Positions 17,995-26,429 of a DNA stretch of 64,000 nt are shown here, one piece after another. Numbering within the stretch: position 1 is the stretch's first letter; each line of letters begins with the position of its first letter. The stretch lies in contig CADDXC010000001.1 of NCBI GenBank assembly GCA_902809985.1, positions 930,001 to 994,000 on the forward strand, in the 5' to 3' direction. The position numbers and the translations under genes were made by a program. The notes beneath the pieces were generated by a model that saw only the letters and a program-made list of their open reading frames with translations, was not told the DNA's origin and made no database searches. This stretch comes from Clostridiaceae bacterium BL-3. GTDB lineage: Bacteria > Bacillota > Clostridia > Clostridiales > Clostridiaceae.

Positions 17995-19446
17995 ATGAAT
18001 ATAGAAAATGTAAAACCGGCAAAAGAAAAACTCGATCCAATGGTGCTCAGGGTTGCCATCATTCTGGTGGTCGGTGCGCTTGCACCACTTTTCGATACCA
18101 CCATGGTCAATGTGGCCATTCATACCATTGCAATTGAAATGAAGGCAACCATTTCTGCTGTGCAGTGGATTACGACGGGATACGTTCTGGCAATGGGACT
18201 GACTGTTCCAATTTCAGGCTGGGCCACCAAGCGATTTGGATGCAAACACTCCTATATCTTTTCCGTGACGATCTTTTTGGCCGGTTCTGTGCTTGCCATG
18301 CTGTCATGGAACATCCAGAGTTTAATCAGTTTTGCCGTTATCCAGGGAATCGGCACGGGATTGCTGATGCCCACATTACAGACAGAGCTTGTACAAGTTT
18401 CCGGAGGACGCAACCTGGGGCGGATCATGTCCATCGTCAGTGTTCCCGCTCTGCTGGGGCCGATCCTTGGGCCGGTATTAGGCGGGGTTATCGTAAACAG
18501 CTTAAGCTGGCGGGCGATTTTCTTTGTCAATATTCCAATCTGCATCATAGCCATTCCGTTGGCTTTGTGGGGAATACCGGCCGATAAGCATTTGGAAAAG
18601 AAGGCCTCCCTTGATGTGATGGGCATGCTTTTGCTTTCTCCTGCGTTTGCCCTTCTGATTTACGGCATTGCACAGGTTGCCAGCCATGGGGGTTTAAGTA
18701 GTAGTACAGTCTATGTCCCTCTTATCATCGGCATGGTTTTGATGGCATCCTATGTTGTCTATGCATTGAAGACAAAACGCGAACCGGCTCTGAATGTGCG
18801 ATTATTCAAATCCGCCAATTTTTCCGCTTCCAATATACTGCTGATCCTGTGCGGGATCATCACCAACGGGGCTATGCTGATGCTGCCTCTTTATTATCAG
18901 GAGGTGCGTGGGGCAAGTGCCCTGTATGCCGGATTGTGGCTGCTTCCGCAGGGAATAGGAATGCTGCTCACCAGAAGCTGGGCCGGTAAAGTGGCCGACC
19001 GTAACGGTTCACGCAACATTGTGCTGATTAGTCTTGCTGCTATTGCAGTAGGAACTCTGCCCTTTGCTTTTGCGGGTGTGGATACGAGTCTGATCTTTCT
19101 GGCTGCTGCTCTGCTTATCAGAGGGGCGGGGCTCGGTGGCTTGCTGATTGCAATTATGATGTCCGCTTATATCGGACTTCCAAGAGAGCAGGTCCCCCAC
19201 GCCAGCATCGCCACGAGGATTTTTCAGACCATCGGCGGGGCTTTCGGGTCAGCTATCCTTGCCACAGTAGCCCAGCAGCAGATGACGGGCCAGGTCGGCT
19301 CCGATCTTCATGCCCTTGCCCATTCCTTCAACGTCTCGTTCTGGTGGGCTATCGGCTTCACCGCAGCAGCTGCAATCCCCACGCTGTTTTTGGCTGCATA
19401 TAAAAAATCGTCATTGAAAACAGCCTCACAGGCGGATAGAGAGTAG
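17995..19446 (+). CDS. MFS drug exporter, DHA2 (EmrB/QacA) family
   Basis: A 483-residue proton-driven exporter with about 14 hydrophobic helices. Family marks include the TM1 motif LFDTTMVNVAIHTI, the TM2-3 loop GWATKRFGCKHSY, and the TM5 motif C region GPILGPVLGG. It probably expels drugs or other toxic amphiphiles. G+C reaches about 60% in places (for example 19201-19260), against about 32% in genes such as the AICAR formyltransferase nearby, indicating transfer from a higher-GC donor. Under control of the divergent TetR gene. Confidence 0.92.
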   Translation: MNIENVKPAKEKLDPMVLRVAIILVVGALAPLFDTTMVNVAIHTIAIEMKATISAVQWITTGYVLAMGLTVPISGWATKRFGCKHSYIFSVTIFLAGSVLAMLSWNIQSLISFAVIQGIGTGLLMPTLQTELVQVSGGRNLGRIMSIVSVPALLGPILGPVLGGVIVNSLSWRAIFFVNIPICIIAIPLALWGIPADKHLEKKASLDVMGMLLLSPAFALLIYGIAQVASHGGLSSSTVYVPLIIGMVLMASYVVYALKTKREPALNVRLFKSANFSASNILLILCGIITNGAMLMLPLYYQEVRGASALYAGLWLLPQGIGMLLTRSWAGKVADRNGSRNIVLISLAAIAVGTLPFAFAGVDTSLIFLAAALLIRGAGLGGLLIAIMMSAYIGLPREQVPHASIATRIFQTIGGAFGSAILATVAQQQMTGQVGSDLHALAHSFNVSFWWAIGFTAAAAIPTLFLAAYKKSSLKTASQADRE

Positions 19447-19523
19447 TAAAAGCAGAATAAAGTACTATTTTTAGTTTTAAAATAAATTAAGACTAGGTTA
19501 CTACAAGCATTGAATAGGGGAAT

Positions 19524-19556
19524 GTACCTGGATTTGGTTTATACAAATCCAGGTAC
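19524..19556. terminator. Bidirectional hairpin between convergent genes
   Basis: Perfect 13-bp stem GTACCTGGATTTG/CAAATCCAGGTAC with a 7-nt loop, extended by AATAGG...CCTATT. It lies between the MFS gene (+) and the histidine kinase (-). The core GTACCTG...CAGGTAC recurs in the hairpin at 39626. Confidence 0.7.
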
Positions 19557-19581
19557 GTTCCTATTGAATATTAAATGTCAG

Positions 19582-20994
19582 CTATAAAATTATACTTATA
19601 GTTGTACCTTCACCCAGAGTACTTTCTATATTTATACTTCCGCCCTGTGCATCTATTATCTGCTTGGATATTGCCATGCCAAGACCTGAGCCTTCGGTGG
19701 AAGAACTGGTATTTGTCCCTCTGTAATATCTTTCAAAAACATAATTCAGATCTTTTTCAGGTATACCTCTGCCATTATCTTTTATTGTAATATGGATTTT
19801 ATCTTTCTTGTAAATTGAAATGTTAATCTGCACGTTGTCCTTGTTGTGAATTATGGCATTTAAAATTAAATTGCTCAGCGCCCTTCTTAAAAATTTTTTG
19901 TCGACAAAGGCTTTTATATTTTCATCTTCAGGGTAAAAATTCACATTCTTATTGGAGTAAAGGGGATTGTTTAAAATTTCTACGATTGTATCCTGCAGGA
20001 GCAGGGTCATGTTTGTCTCTTCCTTTTTTAGGGGTATAGCTTTGTTCTTTAATTTGTAAGTTAAGTTTAAATCCTGGATTAATGACTGTATGTAGGTGGA
20101 TTTGTTATATATTATCTCTGAGTACTGCTGAATCTCATCTTTGGAAAAAGTATAATCCGGATCTTTCATTATTTCGGCATAGCCCTTTATGGAGGATAGT
20201 GGTGTTTTCAGGTCATGGGATATGGAGGAAATCCAGGTAGATCTTATCTTATCCAGTTCTTCTCTTTTTTTCTTGTTTTCTCCGAGAGTTCTGCCCAGAT
20301 TGTTTAAGTTTGAAAAAACGCCTTTATAGACACCTTTTTCCTGGTAATTAGTTTCATAAGAGCCCTTTGAAAGTTCATCTATGCCGTTGACTATGTTTTG
20401 AAGTGGTTTTCCCATCTTCTTTCCAAATACAAAATAGGATATAATTACTGCCACCAGTATATCCATACCCAATAACAGCAGAACTCCATTCCAGAAAAAA
20501 CTTCTTAGTGAAGAAGGATTGAAGACAAGGGAGTGTTTTGCCACTCTGTTTAGAGGGAAACCTATTATATAGGAAAAGTTCCTGCTTCCATATTTCTTTT
20601 CACCTATAAATATGGAAGAGTTGGCTATGTCATATTTATAGATATTGGCAAATTTTATAGGAATATATTTAACGGGAACTGTACCGGGTTTTTTAAAAGA
20701 ATACACTTCTCTGAAATTTTCATCTACAATCTGAATCCAGACATTGTTTTCTTGAATTTGTCTTATACCTTCTTCTTTTACAAAGGGTATTCCATTTTTA
20801 AAGTCCACATATTTGGAGAAATTCAATGTGAATTTTTCCGGGGTGGGGGCGATAAAATTCCCCTTGGTATACAGAATTACCTGATTCCAGAAAACCAGAT
20901 TTATAAATAATTCAATTGTAACTATGAATATCAGTGTTACAAGAAATCTTGTAGTGATATTCAAATTGGTTTTGATTTTGTTTCTGATTTTCAT
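19582..20994 (-). CDS. Two-component sensor histidine kinase
   Basis: A 470-residue membrane sensor kinase. One helix near residues 15-37, an extracytoplasmic domain of about 130 residues, a second helix (about 170-195, VLLLLGMDILVAVIISYFVF), a HAMP segment (GKPLQNIVNGIDELSKG), a HisKA dimerisation helix with the phospho-acceptor in SISHDLKTPLSSIKGYAEIM, and an HATPase domain (NLILNAIIHN, DNGRGIPEKDL, GSGLGMAISKQII). It follows the response-regulator gene by 14 bp in one operon. The input signal is unknown. Confidence 0.93.
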   Translation of the reverse strand: MKIRNKIKTNLNITTRFLVTLIFIVTIELFINLVFWNQVILYTKGNFIAPTPEKFTLNFSKYVDFKNGIPFVKEEGIRQIQENNVWIQIVDENFREVYSFKKPGTVPVKYIPIKFANIYKYDIANSSIFIGEKKYGSRNFSYIIGFPLNRVAKHSLVFNPSSLRSFFWNGVLLLLGMDILVAVIISYFVFGKKMGKPLQNIVNGIDELSKGSYETNYQEKGVYKGVFSNLNNLGRTLGENKKKREELDKIRSTWISSISHDLKTPLSSIKGYAEIMKDPDYTFSKDEIQQYSEIIYNKSTYIQSLIQDLNLTYKLKNKAIPLKKEETNMTLLLQDTIVEILNNPLYSNKNVNFYPEDENIKAFVDKKFLRRALSNLILNAIIHNKDNVQINISIYKKDKIHITIKDNGRGIPEKDLNYVFERYYRGTNTSSSTEGSGLGMAISKQIIDAQGGSINIESTLGEGTTISIIL

Positions 20995-21008
20995 ATTAAG
21001 CTACCTCT

Positions 21009-21722
21009 TCATTGAATTTTCAGCTTATAACCCAGGCCTTTGGCTGTAATTATGTATTTTGGACTGGAAGGATTGTCTTCTAATTTTTGCCTTAGTTTTC
21101 TTATATGAACCATTATTGTGTTGTCATATCCCTCATAGCTGTCTTTCCAGACTTCACTGCATATCATCTGTTTGGTTAGAATTTGATTGGCATTTTGGGC
21201 CATGTAACATAACAGGTGATATTCCTTGGGAGTAAGTGTTATATTTTTACCTGACTTTGACACTTCGCCTTTTGCAGGGTCAATTGTTATGTCTCCGAAG
21301 CTTATCTTTTTCTTTTTCATTGACATTTCATTTTTAATATATATATTTCTACGCAAATGTGCCTTGATCCTGAAAGCCACCTCCTTTGGACTGAAAGGTT
21401 TGGTTACATAATCGTCCGCACCCATTCCTAGGGCAAGTATTTTATCTACATCTTCAGATTTTGCAGACAGAAAGATAATAGGCACAAAAGAAAAATTCCT
21501 TATATTTCTGCACACTTCAAATCCGTCCATATCCGGCATCATTATGTCCAGAACTACTATGTCAGGTTTTTCGTTTCTGCATATTTTTATACTCTCTGAT
21601 CCATTTTTTCCTTTGAATATTCTCCTGAAGCCTTCTTTTCTAAGGACCGTCTCCATCAGCTTTAAAAGCTCAACTTCATCATCTATTAAAAGTATCTTTC
21701 TATCTAAAATTTGATCCTGCAT
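21009..21722 (-). CDS. OmpR/PhoB-family response regulator
   Basis: A 237-residue regulator. The receiver domain has the acidic pair DDE near the start, phospho-acceptor Asp in DIVVLDIMMPDMDGF, and the conserved Lys in DDYVTKPFSPKEV. A C-terminal winged helix follows (LTPKEYHLLCYMAQN to GLGYKLKIQ). The ATG at 21722 has GGAGG 7 nt upstream; a TTG four codons earlier lies over that site. First gene of the pair with the kinase. The ABC exporter at 23.4 kb is a possible but unproven target. Confidence 0.93.
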   Translation of the reverse strand: MQDQILDRKILLIDDEVELLKLMETVLRKEGFRRIFKGKNGSESIKICRNEKPDIVVLDIMMPDMDGFEVCRNIRNFSFVPIIFLSAKSEDVDKILALGMGADDYVTKPFSPKEVAFRIKAHLRRNIYIKNEMSMKKKKISFGDITIDPAKGEVSKSGKNITLTPKEYHLLCYMAQNANQILTKQMICSEVWKDSYEGYDNTIMVHIRKLRQKLEDNPSSPKYIITAKGLGYKLKIQ

Positions 21723-21826
21723 TTTTACCTCCAATGGTCAAAAATATATATATTTTAATTATAGCATCATTTAGGTATCCTTCGCCTAAGATACAAAATT
21801 TTAATGTTCTGTTAAGGTTTGAATCA

Positions 21827-21855
21827 TTGACATGGATATTGGAGTATAATATAAT
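21827..21855 (+). promoter_or_regulatory. Promoter of the ZTP-riboswitch transcript
   Basis: TTGACA (21827-21832) and TATAAT (21850-21855) separated by exactly 17 bp, the strongest sigma-A-type promoter seen in the window. Transcription would begin just ahead of the riboswitch. Confidence 0.8.
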
Positions 21856-21870
21856 TTAATGGATAAATAA

Positions 21871-21947
21871 GTGATCATGTGACTGGCGGAAATGGAGTTT
21901 ACCATGGGAAGCATGATTGAATAGAAGTTGTATCGACCGCCTGGGTA
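21871..21947 (+). ncRNA. ZTP (pfl) riboswitch
   Basis: The RNA has the pfl motif in order: ATCATG, GTGACTGGCGG, a small ATGG...CCAT hairpin, GGGAAGCATGAT closing the first stem, a linker, then the second conserved block CGACCGCCTGGGT. These match the two conserved halves of known ZTP aptamers (GACUGGCG ... GGGAGC ... CGACCGCCUGGGC). It senses ZTP/ZMP (AICAR), which builds up when 10-formyl-THF is short. The downstream gene is AICAR formyltransferase, a classic target. Control is probably by terminator formation. Confidence 0.92.
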
Positions 21948-21972
21948 ATTAATAATTTACCCGGGTTTTTTT
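21940..21972 (+). terminator. Riboswitch expression-platform terminator
   Basis: CTGGGTAA pairs with TTACCCGG, followed by a run of seven T. The 5' arm is made from the end of the aptamer's second conserved block, so ligand binding and terminator formation exclude each other. Confidence 0.88.
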
Positions 21973-22001
21973 GTGTTCAAATTTGGAAGGGAGTAATGCA
22001 G

Positions 22002-23177
22002 ATGAAAAATAATGAACTTATATTAAAGTATGGTTGTAATCCACATCAGAAACCTGCCAGGGTTTATATGAAAAAAGGAGAACTTCCATTTAGAATTATA
22101 AATGGCAAGCCCGGATATATAAATCTCATGGATGCACTTAATTCATGGCAGCTTGTAAAGGAATTGAAAAATACTACAGGTCTTGCAAGTGCGGCCTCTT
22201 TTAAACATGTAAGTCCTGCCGGTGCTGCGGTTGCAGTGCAGCTTGATGACATACTGAAGAAGGTATATGCAGTTGAACATGTGGAGCTTTCGCCTGCAGC
22301 TACTGCATATTGCAGGGCGAGAGGTGCCGATAGAATGTCTTCTTATGGAGATTTTGCGGCTTTAAGTGATGAAGTTGATTTATCTACGGCTAAAGTATTA
22401 AAAAGTGCTGTTTCTGATGGAATAATTGCGCCGTCCTATAGTAAGGAGGCTCTTGAAGTTTTAAAGAAGAAAAAGAGAGGAAATTACTGCATAATTCAAA
22501 TTGACAGAGATTATGAACCCTGTGAAATGGAGAAAAGAGAAATATTTGGAGTAACCTTTGAGCAGAAAAGGAATAACGCAATTATAACAGATGAACTTTT
22601 GAAAAATATAGTAACGAAAAGAAAAGATCTCACTCAAAATGCAAAGAGAGATCTCTTAATATCAATGATTACACTTAAGTATACTCAATCCAATTCTGTA
22701 TGTTTTGTGCTTGATGGACAGGTGATTGGAGTTGGTGCAGGACAGCAGTCGAGAATTCACTGCACAAGACTTGCCGGATCAAAAGCAGACATATGGTTTT
22801 TAAGACAGCATCCTTCAGTCTTATCACTTCCATTTAGAGACGGACTTAAAAAAGCTGAGAAAGATAATGCAATAGATCAGTATCTTCGTAATGATGTAAC
22901 AGAAGAGGAGACACGACACTGGAAAGATGTATTTACTGAAGTTCCAAGAAAGCTTACGGAAGAGGAGAAGAAAAATTGGATTTCAAAACTTAAAGGAGTT
23001 TCTCTAGGCTCTGATGCATTTTTCCCATTTAGGGATAACATAGACAGGGCATCTAAAAGCGGGGTTGAGTACATTGTTGAGCCAGGCGGTTCCATAAGAG
23101 ATGATGCTGTGATAGAAGCCTGCAATGATTATAATATGGTAATGGCCTTTTCAGATTTAAGGCTGTTTCATCATTAG
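22002..23177 (+). CDS. AICAR formyltransferase (stand-alone PurH C-terminal domain)
   Basis: A 391-residue enzyme for the transfer of a formyl group from 10-formyl-THF to AICAR, the penultimate step of IMP synthesis. It matches the AICARFT half of PurH (LKYGCNPHQKPARVY at the start, ASFKHVSPAGAAVA with the catalytic Lys-His, YTQSNSVCFVLDGQVIGVGA, and VEPGGSIRDDAVIEACN) and lacks the IMP cyclohydrolase half. Such single-domain forms are known in clostridia and usually accompany another PurH or a separate cyclohydrolase. The ATG at 22002 is 8 nt from GGGAG; the ATG at 21996 is too close. ZTP-riboswitch-controlled. Confidence 0.93.
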   Translation: MKNNELILKYGCNPHQKPARVYMKKGELPFRIINGKPGYINLMDALNSWQLVKELKNTTGLASAASFKHVSPAGAAVAVQLDDILKKVYAVEHVELSPAATAYCRARGADRMSSYGDFAALSDEVDLSTAKVLKSAVSDGIIAPSYSKEALEVLKKKKRGNYCIIQIDRDYEPCEMEKREIFGVTFEQKRNNAIITDELLKNIVTKRKDLTQNAKRDLLISMITLKYTQSNSVCFVLDGQVIGVGAGQQSRIHCTRLAGSKADIWFLRQHPSVLSLPFRDGLKKAEKDNAIDQYLRNDVTEEETRHWKDVFTEVPRKLTEEEKKNWISKLKGVSLGSDAFFPFRDNIDRASKSGVEYIVEPGGSIRDDAVIEACNDYNMVMAFSDLRLFHH

Positions 23178-23243
23178 AGGAAAAGAGAAAGATACATTTC
23201 AAAGATATAAAAAATTTAGTAAAATTCAAACCTTTTATGATAG

Positions 23244-23268
23244 AGCCTATTTCATAGAAGGCTTTTTT
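23244..23268 (+). terminator. Terminator of the AICAR formyltransferase gene
   Basis: AGCCT...AGGCT stem with a 10-nt loop followed by six T, located 67 bp after the stop codon. Confidence 0.65.
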
Positions 23269-23370
23269 ATTTATCAAATGGAATTTAAGGTTCCCTTAAG
23301 GTTTTGATAAATGGGATTTAAGCTGCAGGATCTATTATATGTTCATATGCTAGTTCAAGGAGGAAATTGT

Positions 23371-24282
23371 ATGGAGGAAAATATTGTAAAAACCATAGAT
23401 TTGACGAAAAATTTTAAAAACTTCAAGGCAGTAAAGGGGGTAAATTTATCTGTAAAAAAAGGAAGGGTATACGGATTTCTGGGTCCCAACGGGGCTGGAA
23501 AATCCACAACTATAAGGATGCTTTTGGGGCTTATAAAGCCTACAGGTGGACAAGTCCGTATGTTTGGCAAAGATCTTCGGAAAAACAGAATGGATATTCT
23601 GAAGAGAGTTGGGTCCATGGTGGAAGCGCCATCTTATTATGGAAATTTGACAGCCTATGAAAATCTGCAGGTATCGGCGGAACTTCTGGAACTTGACTAT
23701 AAATATATTGATGAAGTTCTGGAGGTTGTGAAACTAACGGAGTGGAAAAATAGACAAGCTAGTAAATTTTCACTCGGCATGAAACAGAGACTTGGAATTG
23801 CCCAGGCACTCATATCAAAACCGGAACTTCTTATATTGGATGAACCCACCAACGGACTTGATCCCTCTGGAATCCATGAGATAAGGGGCCTTATTAAAAG
23901 ACTTCCCAAGCTCTACAATATGACAGTCATCATATCCAGTCATAACCTGAGTGAAATTGAACTTGTAGCAGATGATATTGGAATTATAAACAGGGGAAAT
24001 ATGCTGTTTCAAGGAACTCTTGAAGAACTTCATTCAAAAAGCAAGGGTCAGATCTGTATAGGAGCCAGGGATTCCAGAAGGCTTCAGGATACACTGGACA
24101 GCTGTGGATATGAGTATAGGACAGAGGGCAAGGATGTTTTATTAAAGCCAAGGGGAGAGGATCCGGAGGAGATTTTAAGACAGCTGGTATTGAAGAACAA
24201 TAGGGTATTTAAATTTGTGGAAGTGCAAAAATCCCTTGAAGAAATATTTCTTGATCTTACTGAAGGGGGAGAAAAACTATGA
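23371..24282 (+). CDS. ABC exporter ATP-binding protein (BcrA-like)
   Basis: A 303-residue ATPase of the bacitracin/lantibiotic-immunity type. Walker A GPNGAGKST (about 38), Q-loop region, signature FSLGMKQRLGIAQAL (about 133), Walker B LLILDEPTNGLDP, and the switch His in IISSHNLSEIE. A C-terminal accessory region of about 85 residues follows, as in BcrA. The ATG at 23371 is preceded by AAGGAGG; the upstream frame extension (20 codons) has no ribosome site. Its stop overlaps the next gene by 4 bp. It powers the two permeases that follow. Confidence 0.92.
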   Translation: MEENIVKTIDLTKNFKNFKAVKGVNLSVKKGRVYGFLGPNGAGKSTTIRMLLGLIKPTGGQVRMFGKDLRKNRMDILKRVGSMVEAPSYYGNLTAYENLQVSAELLELDYKYIDEVLEVVKLTEWKNRQASKFSLGMKQRLGIAQALISKPELLILDEPTNGLDPSGIHEIRGLIKRLPKLYNMTVIISSHNLSEIELVADDIGIINRGNMLFQGTLEELHSKSKGQICIGARDSRRLQDTLDSCGYEYRTEGKDVLLKPRGEDPEEILRQLVLKNNRVFKFVEVQKSLEEIFLDLTEGGEKL

Positions 24283-25040
24283 CATTTACTTCAATTTTAA
24301 AATCCGAGCTTATGAAATACAAAAGGTCGATACTCTGGAAGGGTGTATTTTTCATTCCGGTTCTCTCTTTTTTACTTTTGACCGCGGATTTGCACGTGAG
24401 ATATAGTTTTTTAATGGCAGAGGAGCATATAAAATCCCTGTATGATCTTGGAATTTACGACAGGATAGGAGCACTTATTTATGAGAGCCATGCCTCTACC
24501 TTGTGGTTTATTCTACTAAATTTATCCATTGTTGTAGTGGCGGTTATTGTAAATTATATGGAATACAGTGAGAAAACCTGGAAACAGATAATATCAAGGC
24601 CCGTTGAAAGAAGCAAGATTTATTTGTCCAAGTGGATTGTAGTGCTTGCAGCTGCATTTATCCTGGTGATTTTAAACGGTATATTTCTGATAATTATAAA
24701 AAACTTGTTCCATATTGACGGAAGTTACAGATTGATTTTCAATTATATAGGATTTGAGCTGTGTACAGTTTTAGGGGTGGTGGGTTTTGAGCAGTTTATA
24801 AGCTGTTACATGGAGAACTCGCTGGCAGCTGCGGCCGTGGGTTTTGCGGGAAGCATAGGGGCCTATATGCTTGCGCAGAGTAAATTTCTCTCCTATGTGG
24901 TTCCCTATGCCAATGTATTGCTGGCGATGCCTACGGGAGATAAAAGCGATGCCCAGAGAGCAGCTTTTCTTGGGATAGCTTCAGGGATACTATGGCTTGT
25001 AATAGGGGTTCTGGAATTTAATAAAAGGGATATAAAATAG
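24279..25040 (+). CDS. ABC exporter permease, first subunit
   Basis: A 253-residue integral membrane protein with about six hydrophobic helices and the ABC-2 type layout of bacitracin/lantibiotic-immunity permeases (short basic N-terminus LKSELMKYKRS, first helix, long loop, five helices). ATGA overlap with the ATPase gene shows coupled translation. It pairs with the next gene as a heterodimeric channel. Confidence 0.85.
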   Translation: MTFTSILKSELMKYKRSILWKGVFFIPVLSFLLLTADLHVRYSFLMAEEHIKSLYDLGIYDRIGALIYESHASTLWFILLNLSIVVVAVIVNYMEYSEKTWKQIISRPVERSKIYLSKWIVVLAAAFILVILNGIFLIIIKNLFHIDGSYRLIFNYIGFELCTVLGVVGFEQFISCYMENSLAAAAVGFAGSIGAYMLAQSKFLSYVVPYANVLLAMPTGDKSDAQRAAFLGIASGILWLVIGVLEFNKRDIK

Positions 25041-25052
25041 GTGGTGAATAGT

Positions 25053-25784
25053 ATGAAAAGTATATATAAAGTGGAATTATTGAAATTGAAGCACTCCAAA
25101 ATATTGAATATAGTTATGTTTGTTCCCTTGTTTTTTGTTATATTGGGTTTTACAAATTTTTTGAGATATAAAGAGCTTTTTACCTCAAAAGGACAAAATG
25201 TATGGAATCAGGTGTATACTCAGAGCTCACTTTTCTATGGATTGTTTATTATAGGGCTTTTTATTACCATAGTGACGGCTGTTCTGGTGAGAATAGAAAA
25301 CAGCGGGGATAATTTTAAGTGGATGCTGACATTGCCCGTAGAAAGAGAACAGCTTTATAGGGCAAAACTTCTTGTTACCTGCGGCATAGTATTTTTAAAT
25401 CTTGTGCTGTTTATGATCCTTACAATTTTAGCCGGCCTGATTATAGCGCCGAAGAATCAGAGTATGCCCCAAGAGTTAATATATGCTCCGTTACTTTGCA
25501 TTATAGCTTCACTGCCTGTTATAGCGGTTCAATATTATCTGAGTATGAAATGCAATAATATTGCTGTGCCGTTAGGCGTTGGGCTGGTATTTTCTCTGCC
25601 TGCAGTTTTAATTGACAATACCAGGTACTGGATGTTTTTTCCCTGGGATTATCCGGGCAGGGTATTGGTAGGTGCAACAAATGCAAGTTTCAATTTTCCG
25701 CCTTATATGTATGCGGTATCTGTTGTTTTGTTTATAATGTTTACGCTCATTGGTGCACATGAATTTAAAAGCAGGGATATATAG
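25053..25784 (+). CDS. ABC exporter permease, second subunit
   Basis: A 243-residue ABC-2 type permease with about six helices, related in layout to the preceding protein (MKSIYKVELLKLKHSKILNI start). The ATG at 25053 lies 8 nt after AGGTGG; GTG codons at 25041 and 25044 overlap that site. It ends the three-gene exporter operon. Substrate unknown, possibly a cyclic or lanthionine peptide by analogy with BcrAB and LanFEG. Confidence 0.85.
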   Translation: MKSIYKVELLKLKHSKILNIVMFVPLFFVILGFTNFLRYKELFTSKGQNVWNQVYTQSSLFYGLFIIGLFITIVTAVLVRIENSGDNFKWMLTLPVEREQLYRAKLLVTCGIVFLNLVLFMILTILAGLIIAPKNQSMPQELIYAPLLCIIASLPVIAVQYYLSMKCNNIAVPLGVGLVFSLPAVLIDNTRYWMFFPWDYPGRVLVGATNASFNFPPYMYAVSVVLFIMFTLIGAHEFKSRDI

Positions 25785-25790
25785 TTTGAG

Positions 25791-25822
25791 TGCTTATCCG
25801 AAACTAAGAGTCATTTGATCTT
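25791..25822 (-). repeat. Decayed copy of the dispersed repeat
   Basis: Read on the minus strand, AAGATCAAATGACTC then TTAGTTTCGGATAAGC resembles copy 1 (AGATCAAAGTGATACTTAG, then TTTCAGAT...TTGCTTAT) with an internal gap. It lies between the permease gene and the MarR promoter. Confidence 0.4.
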
Positions 25823-25849
25823 GACAGTGGTGTATATGATGTATACAAT
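25821..25849 (+). promoter_or_regulatory. marR promoter with overlapping MarR operator
   Basis: TTGACA (25821-25826) and TACAAT (25844-25849), 17 bp apart. The palindrome GTATA-N5-TATAC (25832-25846) covers the spacer and -10 box, and the same motif with the same spacing recurs at 26324 ahead of the efflux gene. Transcription would start at or next to the ATG at 25857, so the message may be leaderless. Confidence 0.6.
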
Positions 25850-25856
25850 TGTTAAT

Positions 25857-26300
25857 ATGGATAGAAAATTTTATGCAGATAAATTACCTAGAAAATTATT
25901 GGATGTCATAAACCGTTTTAATGAAACTGATAAAAAGGCGAGAAGTTTTGGTACGGATACAGTACTTCACCTTTCAGAAATCCATCTTGTTGAGTTCATA
26001 GGCGACAACGAAAAACTTTCCGTGTCAGAAATAGCCAGGAGGAACAATATTACAAAAGGTGCGGTTTCACAAACGCTCATTAGATTGGAGGGTAAAAAAT
26101 TAATTGTAAAGGCACTGAATCCGGAAAATAAATCTCAGGCTGTTGTTTTACTGACTAAAAAGGGATGGACAGCTTATTGTGAACACAAAAAATATCATGA
26201 AAACATCAACAGAGTTATTTTGTCCTGTGTACAGGATAAGTCCGGGAAGGACATGGAAGCTATCTATAGTTTTTTAGAGCAGCTGGAGAAACTTCTTTGA
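25857..26300 (+). CDS. MarR-family regulator of the downstream MFS pump
   Basis: A 147-residue MarR-type winged-helix protein (HTH region LSVSEIARRNNITKGAVSQT, wing VKALNPENKSQAVVLLTKKG). The ATG at 25857 gives a normal-length MarR protein; the open frame extends to 25815, but that DNA holds the promoter, and no good ribosome site precedes any start. Followed by the MFS gene at 26430, with matching operators before each. Probably autoregulated and derepressed by a toxic ligand. Confidence 0.82.
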   Translation: MDRKFYADKLPRKLLDVINRFNETDKKARSFGTDTVLHLSEIHLVEFIGDNEKLSVSEIARRNNITKGAVSQTLIRLEGKKLIVKALNPENKSQAVVLLTKKGWTAYCEHKKYHENINRVILSCVQDKSGKDMEAIYSFLEQLEKLL

Positions 26301-26323
26301 AGGAAGTTCTCCATACCCATAGT

Positions 26324-26338
26324 GTATAGTACATATAC
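26324..26338 (+). promoter_or_regulatory. Second MarR operator, before the MFS gene
   Basis: GTATA-GTACA-TATAC, within longer arms ATAGTGTATA...TATACGCTAT (26320-26342). Same half-sites and 5-bp spacer as the motif at 25832. Confidence 0.55.
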
Positions 26339-26382
26339 GCTATAGAATAATTTTTTATCCAAAGTCCGATATATTTTATATG

Positions 26383-26399
26383 AAGTTCAAAGTTCAGAT
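26383..26399 (+). repeat. Short segment shared with the 49-kb palindrome
   Basis: AAGTTCAAAGTTCAGAT followed by ATTAAATACTGATT is close to AAGTTCAAAGCTCAAAT at 49049, the left arm of a long hairpin. It lies in the MFS leader. Confidence 0.35.
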
Positions 26400-26429
26400 A
26401 TTAAATACTGATTGAGGAGAGTTTTACAA

